Below, piece after piece: positions 43,713 through 52,705 of a stretch of DNA of 53,004 nt (position 1 is its first letter; each line of letters begins with the position of its first letter). The notes beneath the pieces were generated by a model. It worked only from the letters and a program-made list of their open reading frames with translations, made no database searches and was not told the origin of the DNA. Position numbers and translations under genes: made by a program. The stretch is from the NCBI GenBank assembly GCA_020249465.1, contig JADCFP010000119.1:1-53004 (forward strand), written 5' to 3'. Source of the stretch: Roseomonas sp. Its GTDB lineage: Bacteria > Pseudomonadota > Alphaproteobacteria > Acetobacterales > Acetobacteraceae.

Positions 43713-45169
43713 GGCGCACGCCCCACCAGCTTGCGGATCACGGCGACATCATCAAAGGGATGAATCGTTCCGGCTATTTCCTGGCCGGTTTCATGCCCCT
43801 TGCCAGCAACGGCCAGCACATCGCCAGGGCCGAGCGCGCCCATGGCTTTGACGATGGCTTCCTCTCTTGCGCCGGCATCAATCGCCTCTGGGCAACCGGC
43901 CATGACGGCGGCGCGGATGGTGGCTGGGTTTTCGCTGCGCGGATTATCATCGGTAATCCAAACGCGATCCGCAGCTTCGGCTGCTGCACGTCCCATCAAA
44001 GGGCGCTTGCCAGGGTCGCGATCGCCGCCCGCGCCGAATAATACATGCAAGCGCCCCGCAACATGTGGGCGGAGTGCAGCCAGAAGCCGTGTCAGCGCAT
44101 CCGGCGTATGCGCGTAATCCACATAAATCGCAGCACCATTGGGCAGCACCACCGCGCGTTCCATGCGCCCGCGTACACCCTGCAAACGGCCAAATGCGGC
44201 CAGCGCCGCGTTTTCGGAAACACCTGTTGCCAGCGCCAGCATTAGCGCCAGCAAGGCGTTATCAGCCTGAAAGCGTCCAGGTAGAGGCAGCAGTATTTCG
44301 TGCCGTGCGCCAGCGATGCGGAAGACAATTTCCTGACCTTCCGGCAAGGGCCGTACCGCTTCCAGCGCCAGCGCATCACCACCCACCCCAACCAGCCGCA
44401 GATCAAGCCCGCGTCGCGCAGCGATCTCACGCAGCGCGGTGAGGGTCTCGGCTTCCATATCGGCCATCGCGATAGCAGGCGTACCCTTCGGCAACAGTGC
44501 ATCAAACAACCGCAGCTTGGCCGCGCGATAGGCCGCCATGCTGCCGTGATAATCCAGATGATCACGCGTGAGGTTGGTGAAGCCCGCCGCCGCCAGCGCA
44601 ACGCCATCCAAGCGGCGCTGATCTATCCCGTGCGAGGATGCCTCCATCGCAAGCGCAGCCACCCCATCACGCGCAAGCCGCGCCAGGTTTTCATGCAGCG
44701 CCACCGGATCAGGCGTGGTGAGTGATGGCCCCGGCGGCACGCCTTCCGCAATCAGGCCGAGCGTGCCGAGCGATGCGGCCTTCCTGCCGGCATCGCGCCA
44801 GATCTGGCGCAGAAAATCCACGCTACTGGTCTTGCCATTGGTGCCGGTAATGGCAACCACGCATTCCGGCTGGGCGGCGTAAAACGCAGCTGCCATCAGC
44901 GCCAAGGCGCGGCGCGGATCGGGGGAGGTAATCAAGGGTCGCGCTGGTGCTTCAGCGGGCCACGCAGTACCTTCTGGCGCCAGCACTGCTGCGGCACCGC
45001 GCGCTACCGCATCGGCAATGAAGCCGCGCCCATCAGCGCGCACACCTGGCAAAGCGGCAAACACCATCCCCGGGCGCACCGCTCGGCTATCGGCGGTGAT
45101 GCCTGTTACCGCAAGCGCGGCATCGGCTTCAGCGCCACCCCATCCGCGCATGAGATCACCGAGGCGCAA
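43709..45169 (-). CDS. murE: UDP-MurNAc-dipeptide:diaminopimelate ligase
   Basis: Adds meso-diaminopimelate to the stem peptide. The 486-residue Mur ligase shows TGITADSRAVRPGMVFAALPG in parts (ADSRAVRPGMVFAALPG), ATP loop ITGTNGKTSSVDFL, NLTRDHLDYHGSM, YVDYAHTPDALTRLL and the DNPRSENPATIRAAV segment. DNPR marks meso-diaminopimelate-adding enzymes rather than lysine-adding ones. I start at TTG 45169, which has GAGG seven bases before and gives MRLGDLMRGW, like family N-termini (MRLSDLL); ATG 45151 is the alternative. It overlaps ftsI by 14 bases. Confidence 0.95.
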   Translation of the reverse strand: MRLGDLMRGWGGAEADAALAVTGITADSRAVRPGMVFAALPGVRADGRGFIADAVARGAAAVLAPEGTAWPAEAPARPLITSPDPRRALALMAAAFYAAQPECVVAITGTNGKTSSVDFLRQIWRDAGRKAASLGTLGLIAEGVPPGPSLTTPDPVALHENLARLARDGVAALAMEASSHGIDQRRLDGVALAAAGFTNLTRDHLDYHGSMAAYRAAKLRLFDALLPKGTPAIAMADMEAETLTALREIAARRGLDLRLVGVGGDALALEAVRPLPEGQEIVFRIAGARHEILLPLPGRFQADNALLALMLALATGVSENAALAAFGRLQGVRGRMERAVVLPNGAAIYVDYAHTPDALTRLLAALRPHVAGRLHVLFGAGGDRDPGKRPLMGRAAAEAADRVWITDDNPRSENPATIRAAVMAGCPEAIDAGAREEAIVKAMGALGPGDVLAVAGKGHETGQEIAGTIHPFDDVAVIRKLVGRAP

Positions 45170-47069
45170 GAGCAGCCTCGCGCTGGGTGACAGCGACGCG
45201 CGGCGGCGATTCAGTGGTTTGCCGCGTCGGCGGACGATTGGCGGCCGGTGTTGCGGGCGGCGGCGCAGCACCTGGCACGCCGCGCCCATTCATCGGCATG
45301 GCGATGGCGCGTTGAATCTCGGGCGTCGCGGGTTCCGGCAGCATGCCCAGAATGGGTGCGATGCGTGAAATCACCATATTCGCCGCCGGCGCTGCTACCC
45401 AGCCAGCCGTTGCAAAGCCATGGCTGCGCGCATTGGGCTTGGGTTCATCCACCATGACGTAGACGGAATAGCGCGGCGCCTGCATGGGAAAGGCGCCGAT
45501 GAAGGCGGCGATCCGCTTGTTTTCCAGATAGCCACCGCGCGGCCCGGTCTTTTGTGCCGTGCCGGTCTTGCCGCCGACGAAATAGCCCGGCACCTCAGCA
45601 CCCTTACCGGAGCCATCGGTCACGACCAGACGCATCAGCCGCCGCAAGGTTTCTGATGTGCGCGGTTCAATCACGCGTACACCTTCGCGTTCCACGCCAG
45701 GCGGCTGCGCCAGAATGGTTGGTTGGCGCAGAATGCCGCCATTCACCAAGGTCGCGCCCGCCGTTGCGACATGCAAAGGTGTCACGGAAATGCCATGGCC
45801 GAAGCCAATGGTCATGGTGTTCAATTCGCGCCAGGTTTTTTGCCCCGGCACCAAGGGCTGCGCGGTTTCCGGAATCTCGATCCGAAGGCGCGACGTCATG
45901 CCCATGCGCTGCATGAATTCGCGATGCCGCGCCGGCCCCACCGCCGCTGCCATGTGGGCGGAGGCCAGATTAGACGAATAGGCCATGATCTCCGGCAAGG
46001 CGAGCCAGCGATTCTTGCCCCGATAATCATTGATTTCATGCCGCCCGACACGGATCGGGCGCGATGCGTCATAGCCGCTCCAGGTCTGCACCGTGCCGAG
46101 ATCGAGCGCCATGGCAGCGGTCAGCAGCTTGAAGGTTGACCCCGGTTCATAAACGCCCACCGTCACGCGATTGAAGCGCTCATCAGTAGTGGCGGCACCA
46201 ACATCATTTGCATCGTAATCAGGTAAGCTCACCATGGCGAGAACCTCACCCGTATGCACATCCATAACTACGCCAGCACCGCCAATACCGTTGAAATCCG
46301 TAATCGCGTGCTGCACGGCATCGCGCAACGCCAATTGCACACGAATATCAAGGGAAAGGCGCAGCGTTTCGCGGCGTAGTGTACGCAGCCTCTCGTCGAA
46401 ATATTTCTCGACCCCCGCAATGCCATTGCCATCCACATCAACGCCGCCGATGATATGCGCGGCGGTGCGGCCTTGCGGGAAGAAGCGACGCTCCGCGTCT
46501 TCAAAATACAAGCCAGGAATGCCGAGATTGTTCACCGCCTGCATTTCGCGCGGCGTCAGCGCGCGGGCGACATAGGCGAATTGACGTTCACCGGTCAGCC
46601 GCGCAATGAGCCTCTCACGATCAAGCTGCGGCAACACGCGGCGAAGCTTGTCGGCGGCCTCAGTCGGATCATCAATCTGGCGTGGATTGGCATAAAGCGC
46701 GGTCAGCGGCAGCGATACCGCCAGCACTTCGCCATTGCGATCCGTCACCGCCGCGCGCGAAACCGGCGCTTCCGCCGGCGGTGCGGGCGGGCGGGAAAGG
46801 ATCGCGGCGCGCTTTGGTTCGGCCGGATCAAACACGGTCGCCAGAGAAAGCTTTACCGCCACCGCACCAAACAAAACCGCAAAGCCGCAAGCCGCAAACA
46901 ACAGGCGACCGCGCGATTTTTCCAATTGGGCGTGGCGGAGCAGATCAGGCTGCGAAACGCGCACCAATGCGCGGCTGGTGCTTTCGTGCACCGCACCATC
47001 CTGTGGGCGATTGCCAGGCGGCGCATCGGGTGATGGCTGACGCGGGTTAGGGGGGGAAGCCTCGCTCAT
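45156..47069 (-). CDS. ftsI: Septal transpeptidase PBP3 (FtsI)
   Basis: Class B penicillin-binding protein that crosslinks septal peptidoglycan with FtsW. The 637-residue protein has a Pro/Ser-rich cytoplasmic tail, one membrane helix (about 55-75), a dimerisation domain with RNGEVLAVSLPLTALYANPR, and the transpeptidase domain: S311-TFK in YEPGSTFKLL, S365-SN in YSSNLAS and K501TGT in GGKTGTAQ. The C-terminal 60 residues are Ala/Pro-rich. ATG 47069 has no clear ribosome-binding site; GTG 47081 would add four residues. It lies 16 bases after ftsL. Confidence 0.96.
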   Translation of the reverse strand: MSEASPPNPRQPSPDAPPGNRPQDGAVHESTSRALVRVSQPDLLRHAQLEKSRGRLLFAACGFAVLFGAVAVKLSLATVFDPAEPKRAAILSRPPAPPAEAPVSRAAVTDRNGEVLAVSLPLTALYANPRQIDDPTEAADKLRRVLPQLDRERLIARLTGERQFAYVARALTPREMQAVNNLGIPGLYFEDAERRFFPQGRTAAHIIGGVDVDGNGIAGVEKYFDERLRTLRRETLRLSLDIRVQLALRDAVQHAITDFNGIGGAGVVMDVHTGEVLAMVSLPDYDANDVGAATTDERFNRVTVGVYEPGSTFKLLTAAMALDLGTVQTWSGYDASRPIRVGRHEINDYRGKNRWLALPEIMAYSSNLASAHMAAAVGPARHREFMQRMGMTSRLRIEIPETAQPLVPGQKTWRELNTMTIGFGHGISVTPLHVATAGATLVNGGILRQPTILAQPPGVEREGVRVIEPRTSETLRRLMRLVVTDGSGKGAEVPGYFVGGKTGTAQKTGPRGGYLENKRIAAFIGAFPMQAPRYSVYVMVDEPKPNARSHGFATAGWVAAPAANMVISRIAPILGMLPEPATPEIQRAIAMPMNGRGVPGAAPPPATPAANRPPTRQTTESPPRVAVTQREAALAPR

Positions 47070-47085
47070 GCTGTGCGGCACCCAC

Positions 47086-47754
47086 TCAGCGGGGCGCCCC
47101 TTGCGGGGCTCCCACCGGGACGGGACGCGATAGGGGCACAGGTGGCGGCAGCGCGCCGGTAACACCGCCAAGTGCAGAAGCAACAATGGCCGGCGGCGGT
47201 GGCGCGGCGGGTGCGACATGCAGCGCAGGCGTGACCCTTGGTGGTGCAGGTGGTGGTGCAGGGCGTGGCGCGGGCGGCGGAGTTACTGCAACACTAACCC
47301 GCGGTGGCGGTTCAACCGCAGCTTGGCGCGGCGCGGGTGCCGGGCTTGCCACCACTTGCGGCGCTGGCGCTGGCGCTGCGGCGACGGGTGCCGGCACCAT
47401 GATGGCTTCTGGCGCCTTGGTGGGGAGTTCTACAGGACCAAAAAGTGATGGCGGACCCGCGAAAGGCCGCGCATTGGGCAAGCGGCGTTCAAGTTCCGCT
47501 TCACGGATGAATTGCGCCGGTGCCATGGGCTCCAGCGCCAAATGCCGCTGCGCCACTTGCCGCAGCCGATCCGGTTCATTCAGCAACGCCCATTCCGCGC
47601 GCAGGATTTGCGTGCGTTCGCGCACCACTTCCGTCTGGCGGTTCACCTCTCGCAATTCGCGATCCAGCATGGAGACGGAATGCTTCACCTGATACAAATA
47701 AAGCCCTGCACCAGCAGCGGCGATCAGGCTGACAAGGGTAACCGGGCGGATCAT
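47086..47754 (-). CDS. ftsL: FtsL-like division protein with long Pro/Ala-rich tail
   Basis: Bitopic divisome protein between rsmH and ftsI, the standard ftsL place. Residues 4-22 form the membrane helix, and 26-75 are a coiled coil with heptads ([20 protein letters not shown] ...) and the family ending [18 protein letters not shown]. After about residue 100 comes a 120-residue Pro/Ala/Val-rich, low-complexity periplasmic tail. FtsL proteins are usually 90-150 residues; this one is 222. ATG 47754 overlaps the rsmH stop (ATGA). Confidence 0.88.
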   Translation of the reverse strand: MIRPVTLVSLIAAAGAGLYLYQVKHSVSMLDRELREVNRQTEVVRERTQILRAEWALLNEPDRLRQVAQRHLALEPMAPAQFIREAELERRLPNARPFAGPPSLFGPVELPTKAPEAIMVPAPVAAAPAPAPQVVASPAPAPRQAAVEPPPRVSVAVTPPPAPRPAPPPAPPRVTPALHVAPAAPPPPAIVASALGGVTGALPPPVPLSRPVPVGAPQGAPR

Positions 47755-48698
47755 GCGGCGCGCTCCTGCACCAGGCGTTGAATGCTGCGCAGCCTTGCGG
47801 AACGCGCGCGCGGATTGGCGCTGCATTCGGCATCCTGTGGGCGGAGCGCGCGTGGTGTCAGCAAATGAAAGGCCGGCTTGGCGCGACCAGATAGCGCCGC
47901 CGGATCATGGCGCGAAGCCCCAACCCGGCCGGATGCCGCCGCCATGGCCTGCTTCACGATACGATCTTCGAGCGAATGAAAGGCAACAACCACAAGCCGC
48001 CCACCGGGGGCGAGCATGTCCATGGCGGCGGCGATGCCGCGTTCCACTTCGCCCAATTCATCATTCACGGCGATGCGCAGCGCCTGGAAGCTGCGGGTTG
48101 CGCCATCAATGCCGGAGGGATCACGCGGCACGGCGCGACGCACCAAGGCGGCCAGATCAGCCGTGGTGGTGAAGGGGGCCTCTGCGCGACGCGCGACAAT
48201 GGCGCGCGCAATGCGGCGGGCGAAACGTTCTTCGCCAAAGCGAAAAATGATATCGGCCAAATCGCGTTCTGGTAGATCATTCACCAGCTCTGCCGCACTG
48301 GGGCCGGATTTTTCCATGCGCATATCGAGCGGCCCATCAGCGCGGAAGGAAAAGCCGCGCTCTGCCTGATCCAATTGGAAGGACGAAACACCAAGATCCA
48401 TCACTACGCCATCAAGCGCCGCAATGCCGCGATCACGCAGCAGCGTGAGCATATCGCCGAAGCGGCCTTCGATCAGATGTAGCCGGCCAGCGAAGCGCTG
48501 CGCCAAGGCGGCACCGCGCGCAATCGCATCCGGGTCGCGGTCAATCGCGAAAACCGTGCAACCAGGTGCCGCTTCCAGAATGGCGCGGGCATAGCCGCCG
48601 CCGCCAAAGGTCGCGTCCAGATAGGTGGCACCTTCCTGCGGCGCGAGGCTTGCCAGCACTTGCGCCAGCATCACCGGCACATGGCCCAGCGCGGTCAT
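47751..48698 (-). CDS. rsmH: 16S rRNA m4C1402 methyltransferase
   Basis: Methylates N4 of cytosine 1402 of 16S rRNA. The 315-residue protein shows [18 protein letters not shown], the SAM loop [16 protein letters not shown] (about 25-40), [30 protein letters not shown] and the C-terminal [13 protein letters not shown]. Length is typical. ATG 48698 overlaps the mraZ stop (ATGA). Its place after mraZ is the conserved dcw order. Confidence 0.97.
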   Translation of the reverse strand: MTALGHVPVMLAQVLASLAPQEGATYLDATFGGGGYARAILEAAPGCTVFAIDRDPDAIARGAALAQRFAGRLHLIEGRFGDMLTLLRDRGIAALDGVVMDLGVSSFQLDQAERGFSFRADGPLDMRMEKSGPSAAELVNDLPERDLADIIFRFGEERFARRIARAIVARRAEAPFTTTADLAALVRRAVPRDPSGIDGATRSFQALRIAVNDELGEVERGIAAAMDMLAPGGRLVVVAFHSLEDRIVKQAMAAASGRVGASRHDPAALSGRAKPAFHLLTPRALRPQDAECSANPRARSARLRSIQRLVQERAA

Positions 48699-49156
48699 GG
48701 CGCACGCCCCGCTGCTGCCGGCAGCGTCAGGCCGCGTTCACGCGCGCGAAGCCGCGCTTCCTCAGAGCGTCGGCGCGCCGCTCCCGGTTCCCAAATCTGA
48801 AAAATCCGCCCAACACCAACACAGGCTATGGTATCGGTCAGCGCTGCATGGGCAATCATCGCTTCGGGCAGGATCAGGCGCCCGTCATCATCGGGACGTG
48901 CCGGATGGGCATCGGCAAAAAGCGCGGCGGCCATATCATCCGCCTGATCGGAAAAGGCATCCAGCCGATCAAGCCCGGAAGCCAACGCATCAAACGCTGC
49001 GACGGGCCAGGCTTCAATGCAGGACGCGCGATGGGAAGGGCGCAGCACGAGGTCTTCAGCCCCGGCCCGTTCCAAAACGGCACGAAAGGCCGCAGGAACG
49101 GAAATCCGCCCCTTGCGGTCCAATTTGCCGATATGGGTGCCCAGAAATTGGGTCAT
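48695..49156 (-). CDS. mraZ: Transcriptional regulator MraZ
   Basis: DNA-binding AbrB-fold ring protein that controls the dcw cluster. The 153-residue protein starts [20 protein letters not shown], with the first DxxxR motif in [11 protein letters not shown] and the second in [13 protein letters not shown] (about 83-95). The C-terminus is Arg/Ala-rich ([17 protein letters not shown]). The frame is open far upstream, but only ATG 49156 gives the family N-terminus. Four TGGGN boxes lie 140-175 bases upstream, so autoregulation is expected. Confidence 0.95.
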   Translation of the reverse strand: MTQFLGTHIGKLDRKGRISVPAAFRAVLERAGAEDLVLRPSHRASCIEAWPVAAFDALASGLDRLDAFSDQADDMAAALFADAHPARPDDDGRLILPEAMIAHAALTDTIACVGVGRIFQIWEPGAARRRSEEARLRARERGLTLPAAAGRAP

Positions 49157-49295
49157 CGCCCCCCGCGCGCCTGCCTTGCGCCAATAACCACGACCGGGCT
49201 TTTTCAGCGGCCGACGGGGCCCCCCGACCCCGCCGGCTCGCCCGACCATCCCGCTTAAAACCTCGCTCGCCCCCCCGAGCGTCGTGAGGCCTTGA

Positions 49296-49333
49296 TGGGA
49301 TGTTTTGGGATAACATGGGCGATGGTGGGCCGA
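49296..49333 (-). promoter_or_regulatory. MraZ-binding boxes overlapping the predicted dcw promoter
   Basis: On the plus strand TGGGA (49296), TGGGA (49306), TGGGC (49316) and TGGGC (49326) are exact direct repeats with five-base spacers. MraZ is known to bind TGGGN repeats of this spacing. On the minus strand a CTTGTC-N16-TGTTAT promoter-like pair lies at about 49309-49336, so bound MraZ would block RNA polymerase. The promoter itself is inferred. Confidence 0.75.
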
Positions 49334-49436
49334 CAAGCCAAAAAACCGCTTTCTGGAGGCATTTGACTCATAAATTTGCAAAACGCCGGGCGGTTTGCGC
49401 GCGGCGAGTGCTGCGGGGTGGTTTTGCGACTGAAAA

Positions 49437-49848
49437 GCAGCGTCAGACGGCCTGTAAGCCGGGTTCTGTCTTGCCCCTTGCGGGGCATGGACGGCCATTC
49501 CTCTGGAGCCCGCATTGCTGAGGGCTTCGCGCGGCCAACCCGGGCGGAAGGGCGGAAACGCCCCTGCGCCAGCACCTTGCGGCGCCGCGCCGTCCGCCCC
49601 TATTCGGCCTTGCTCCGGGTGGGGTTTACCCTGCCACCCCCATTGCTGGGGGCGCGGTGCGCTCTTACCGCACCGTTTCGCCCTTACCGAGGGGTGTTAC
49701 CACGCCGCGGCGGTTTGATTTCTGTGGCACTTTCCCTGAGGTCGCCCCCGCCGGCCATTAACCGGCACCCTATTCCCGTGGAGCCCGGACTTTCCTCCAG
49801 CCCGTGATCACCTCACGAACCAGCGGCCGCCCAGCCGTCTGACGCTGA
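49437..49848 (-). ncRNA. rnpB: RNase P RNA (class A)
   Basis: Catalytic RNA that processes tRNA 5' ends. Reading the minus strand from about 49848, the P1 arms AGCGTCAGACGGC and GCCGTCTGACGCT (49439-49451) pair perfectly. Conserved cores are present: GAGGAAAGTCCGGGCTCC early in the RNA and ACAGAACCCGGCTTA near the 3' end. A CAGGGTAAACCC loop matches the P15 element that pairs with the tRNA CCA end. Length of about 410 nt is normal. Ends are set by P1 and may be off by a few bases. Confidence 0.95.
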
Positions 49849-49910
49849 CTGCATCTGGCGCTTTGGGGGTGGGGTGGTCAAGGGGAGCCAGCGGTGAACG
49901 AAGGTTATGT

Positions 49911-51095
49911 TCACGGATGCGGATTGCGCGGCGGATGGGCGCGGACGGCTTCCTCATTGATATCCGCGCCCCAGCCTGGGCGATCCGGTACTATCAAGGT
50001 ACCATCGCGAATAATGGGTGGATGCGTCACCAGATCATCCTTCCAAGCCACATCATCAATATCTATTTCCATGATACGGAAATTCGGGATGGCGGCGCAG
50101 AAATGTGCGCTCATCAGCGTTGAAAGATGGCCGTAGAAATTATGCGGCGCACAATTTATCTCATAAGCTTCAGCCATAGTTGAAATCTTATGGCTTTCGG
50201 CGAGGCCATTCCATGGCACATCCACAATAGCGACATCCATGGCGCGCTGTTCGAAGAAGGGCCGGAACTGCCGCCGACTAAAGAGGGATTCACATGAAGC
50301 GATCGGCATGGGCGCGCGATCCCGGATCAGGCGCAGCCCCTCGGGATCATAGCTGTCAATCTCGAGCCAAAACAGATTGAAGGGCTCACAGGCGCGCGCG
50401 ACTTTGATGTAACCCTCAGTCTTGAAGTTGAAATTCGTATCCAAAAGGATACCCATATCTGGGCCTGCTCCCTGACGGAACGCAGCGAGACCGTCCGTAA
50501 TGGCGGCAAGTGTTGCAGCATCGGCATTCAGTTCCGGCCCGCCTGGAGAGCGCCCGAAGCCAGGCTGATACATATTGGGTGGATCGAGATCGAAGCGGAA
50601 GATATTCGTCTTCAGCGCCTTGAAGCCACGCGCCTTAACATGTGCGCCAAGTGCCACCAGATCATCAAGGGAACGAATAGGATCAAGCCCCATCAACGCT
50701 GCATGATGAAAGCGATAGCTGCCGCAATGCGACCAATAGAGCGGCAGGCTATCGCGCACCTTACCGCCAAAAAGTTCATAGACCGGCACGCCAAGAGATT
50801 TCGCCTTCACATCTAGCAGCGCATTTTCGATTGCAGCCATAGCCTGCTGATTGATGCCACCTGGCGCCTGACGCGTCATAGCATATTGCGTGCTCATGAT
50901 GCGCTCCACGGCACGTGGGTTTTCACCGATCAGGCCAGCAGCCATGCGGCGAATGACGGCAGTGATGCCCGCACTACCATAGCCTTCATTATACTCGGAC
51001 CAACCGATAATGCCATCATCCGTTGTGATCTTCAGGAAGGAGAAATCCCGCCATCCGGCACTGCAGTGCAATTCTTCAATTTTGGCGATTTTCAT
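49911..51095 (-). CDS. Mandelate racemase/muconate-lactonizing family dehydratase
   Basis: A 394-residue enolase-superfamily enzyme, probably an acid-sugar dehydratase. Metal ligands are D219 (LLDTNFNF), E245 (FWLEIDSYD) and E269 (ASCESLF), with the general-base candidate K162 in ALKTNIFRF and H318 in CAPHNFYGH. The C-terminal HNFYGHLS segment is typical of galactonate/related dehydratases. The start ATG 51095 gives MKIAKIEELHCS. An SDR gene lies 20 bases upstream on the same strand, so they form an operon. The sugar is not identifiable from sequence alone. Confidence 0.9.
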   Translation of the reverse strand: MKIAKIEELHCSAGWRDFSFLKITTDDGIIGWSEYNEGYGSAGITAVIRRMAAGLIGENPRAVERIMSTQYAMTRQAPGGINQQAMAAIENALLDVKAKSLGVPVYELFGGKVRDSLPLYWSHCGSYRFHHAALMGLDPIRSLDDLVALGAHVKARGFKALKTNIFRFDLDPPNMYQPGFGRSPGGPELNADAATLAAITDGLAAFRQGAGPDMGILLDTNFNFKTEGYIKVARACEPFNLFWLEIDSYDPEGLRLIRDRAPMPIASCESLFSRRQFRPFFEQRAMDVAIVDVPWNGLAESHKISTMAEAYEINCAPHNFYGHLSTLMSAHFCAAIPNFRIMEIDIDDVAWKDDLVTHPPIIRDGTLIVPDRPGWGADINEEAVRAHPPRNPHP

Positions 51096-51115
51096 TTTTC
51101 GTGTCCTATCTTTGA

Positions 51116-51802
51116 CTACAAGGAAGAGCCGCCACAGATAAATATCTGCTGGCCAGTAATGGCACCTGCTTCCGGACCAAGCAGAAAGCAGGAAAGTGCC
51201 GCCACTTCTTCCGGTTCAATCAGTCGGCCGATGGGTGGAATTCTTGGCGCATTATTGGCGCGTGCAGGGTCACGCAGCATCGCCGTATTGGTGGTACCAG
51301 GGGAAACCACATTCACCGTAATGCGGCGCGGTAGAAGTTCCTGCGCCCAGGCGCGCGCCATGGCGACCAGTGCCGCCTTACCCGCGCTATATTGTGAACG
51401 ACCAGCAATACCTGTAGCGGCACGACTGCCAATCAGCAGAATGCGTCCGCCATCAGAAAGCCGCGGCACCAGCGTATTCACCATGCGCTCCGCCGCTTCT
51501 ACATGAAGCCGCCAGAGTGTCGCACCCACAGCAGGATCAAGTGACCCAAGCGGCGCTGCGCGCATCATGCCCGCCGCGTGAATGATCGCATCTGCAGAAA
51601 GCCCCTCAAGCGCTGTCGGGATCGCGCTGGTGTCGGCAAGATCAATGCTGCGGTGCTGATAGCCGGGGTCCTGCCAAGCAGGCGCCCGGCGACTTAAACC
51701 TGTAACCTGCCAACCCTCTCGTAGAAGGCGCCGGCAAATCGTTTCACCAATTCCGGAACTGGCCCCGCTGACAATAGCCTGGCGCGGTGGGGTTGCGTTC
51801 AT
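51116..51802 (-). CDS. Short-chain dehydrogenase/reductase
   Basis: A 228-residue classical SDR. NAD(P)-binding VSGASSGIGETICRRL (11-26) lies at the N-terminus, HAAGMM follows strand 4, and the catalytic triad is S126 (LIGSRAATG), Y138 and K142 (QYSAGKAAL). The C-terminus GQQIFICGGSSL is typical. AGGAAA precedes ATG 51802. It is co-directional with the enolase-superfamily gene downstream and with a decayed tctC upstream, which suggests a former sugar-acid uptake and oxidation operon. Confidence 0.9.
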   Translation of the reverse strand: MNATPPRQAIVSGASSGIGETICRRLLREGWQVTGLSRRAPAWQDPGYQHRSIDLADTSAIPTALEGLSADAIIHAAGMMRAAPLGSLDPAVGATLWRLHVEAAERMVNTLVPRLSDGGRILLIGSRAATGIAGRSQYSAGKAALVAMARAWAQELLPRRITVNVVSPGTTNTAMLRDPARANNAPRIPPIGRLIEPEEVAALSCFLLGPEAGAITGQQIFICGGSSL

Positions 51803-51838
51803 GGACTTTCCTCGTTCTTGGCGCTTGTTTTAGTAAGC

Positions 51839-52345
51839 CTATCTGTTCTTGATATCTGCATCTTGTACGACCCTGGTCAAGCGTTGCACTTCCGCTGCAA
51901 TATGCTGTGCGAATTCCGCCGGCGTGCTGCTGCGCGGTTCGGTGCCTTGACGTTCCATAGCCTAACGAATTTCCTGCATAGTCATAACGCGCGCAATCGT
52001 GGTCTACAGACGCTCCAGTACAGCGCATGGCAGGTTCGGCAGCGCCATAACACCGCCCTAGCTTGTCGATTCAAAACCAGAAAAACCCTGTTCCGCATTA
52101 GTAGGAATATCGGGTGCCCGCCTAATCAGGTTGAGCGTTGAAACAGCAATGGCGCGAATGCGGCCTCCGCGGATTTGTGGCAGCAGAACTGGCGCTGTAT
52201 CCATGATGACCTGGACCTGCCCGCCAACCACAGCAGTGATCGCCGCCTGTCCACCACGAAAGGCCACATTCACCCATTTGATGTTAAGGAACCTCTCATC
52301 AACGATGCGAGCATTTTGGCTTTTTGTGATCACGGAGATCCCGGC
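51839..52345 (-). pseudogene. Decayed Bug/TctC solute-binding protein, C-terminal half
   Basis: One continuous frame keeps family sequence: VNVAFRGGQAAITAVVGGQV, TAPVLLPQIRGGRIRAIAVS, PDIPTNAEQGFSGFESTS, and then TPAEFAQHIAAEVQRLTRVV to a final TAG at 51839. Three internal in-frame TAG stops break it, at 52058-52060 (expected Trp), 52004-52006 and 51962-51964 (expected Gln or similar). The N-terminal half, with signal peptide, is missing beyond about 52345. It lies 36 bases upstream of the SDR gene. Confidence 0.85.
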
Positions 52346-52432
52346 CTGATTTCATTCCATTTTTGATCGGTTCGCACGCTGTTTTGTGGGGAAAACGCGC
52401 GCTTTTCGCCCTTTTCAGACACAAGGCGCCTG

Positions 52433-52705
52433 TCAAGCGTGACAGTATCGCATCAACACACGCCGCTTCATGTAAAGATTGGCAAGCGCACAGAGAATGT
52501 CAAAGCGCGTCCCGTTCTTCGCCAGGCCCCGATAGCGGACATGGGTGAAACCAAAAATCCGCTTGATGATCAGCAGCGGATGCTCGCCCTTCGCCCGCAC
52601 ACGTGATTTGGTGGCGTTCTTCGCGCGCTCTTCCGCTGACAAGGGATGCCCGCGCGATCTTCTGCGGTGGGTCATGTCCTGCGCGGCGGGGGCAGCAGCC
52701 CGGAT
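52433..52705 (-). pseudogene. IS5-family transposase, C-terminal remnant
   Basis: The minus-strand frame reads THRRRSRGHPLSAEERAKN, VRAKGEHPLLIIKRIFGFTH, VRYRGLAKNGTRFDILCALA and NLYMKRRVL. The RxKxEHP-x-IKR-FGF-x-VRYRGL pattern is the conserved C-terminal end of IS5-type transposases, with the catalytic Glu in GEHP. The N-terminal part is absent because an IS3-family element begins at 52706. About 80 bases between its stop and the tctC remnant probably hold the IS5 end. Confidence 0.82.

Noticed and set aside
51839-52345. Amber (TAG) recoding as an explanation for in-frame stops in tctC and the IS481 transposase
   Set aside because: TAG ends normal genes here (for example ftsZ and the plus-strand DUF465 gene), both affected genes are truncated or mobile, and all stops fit common transitions.
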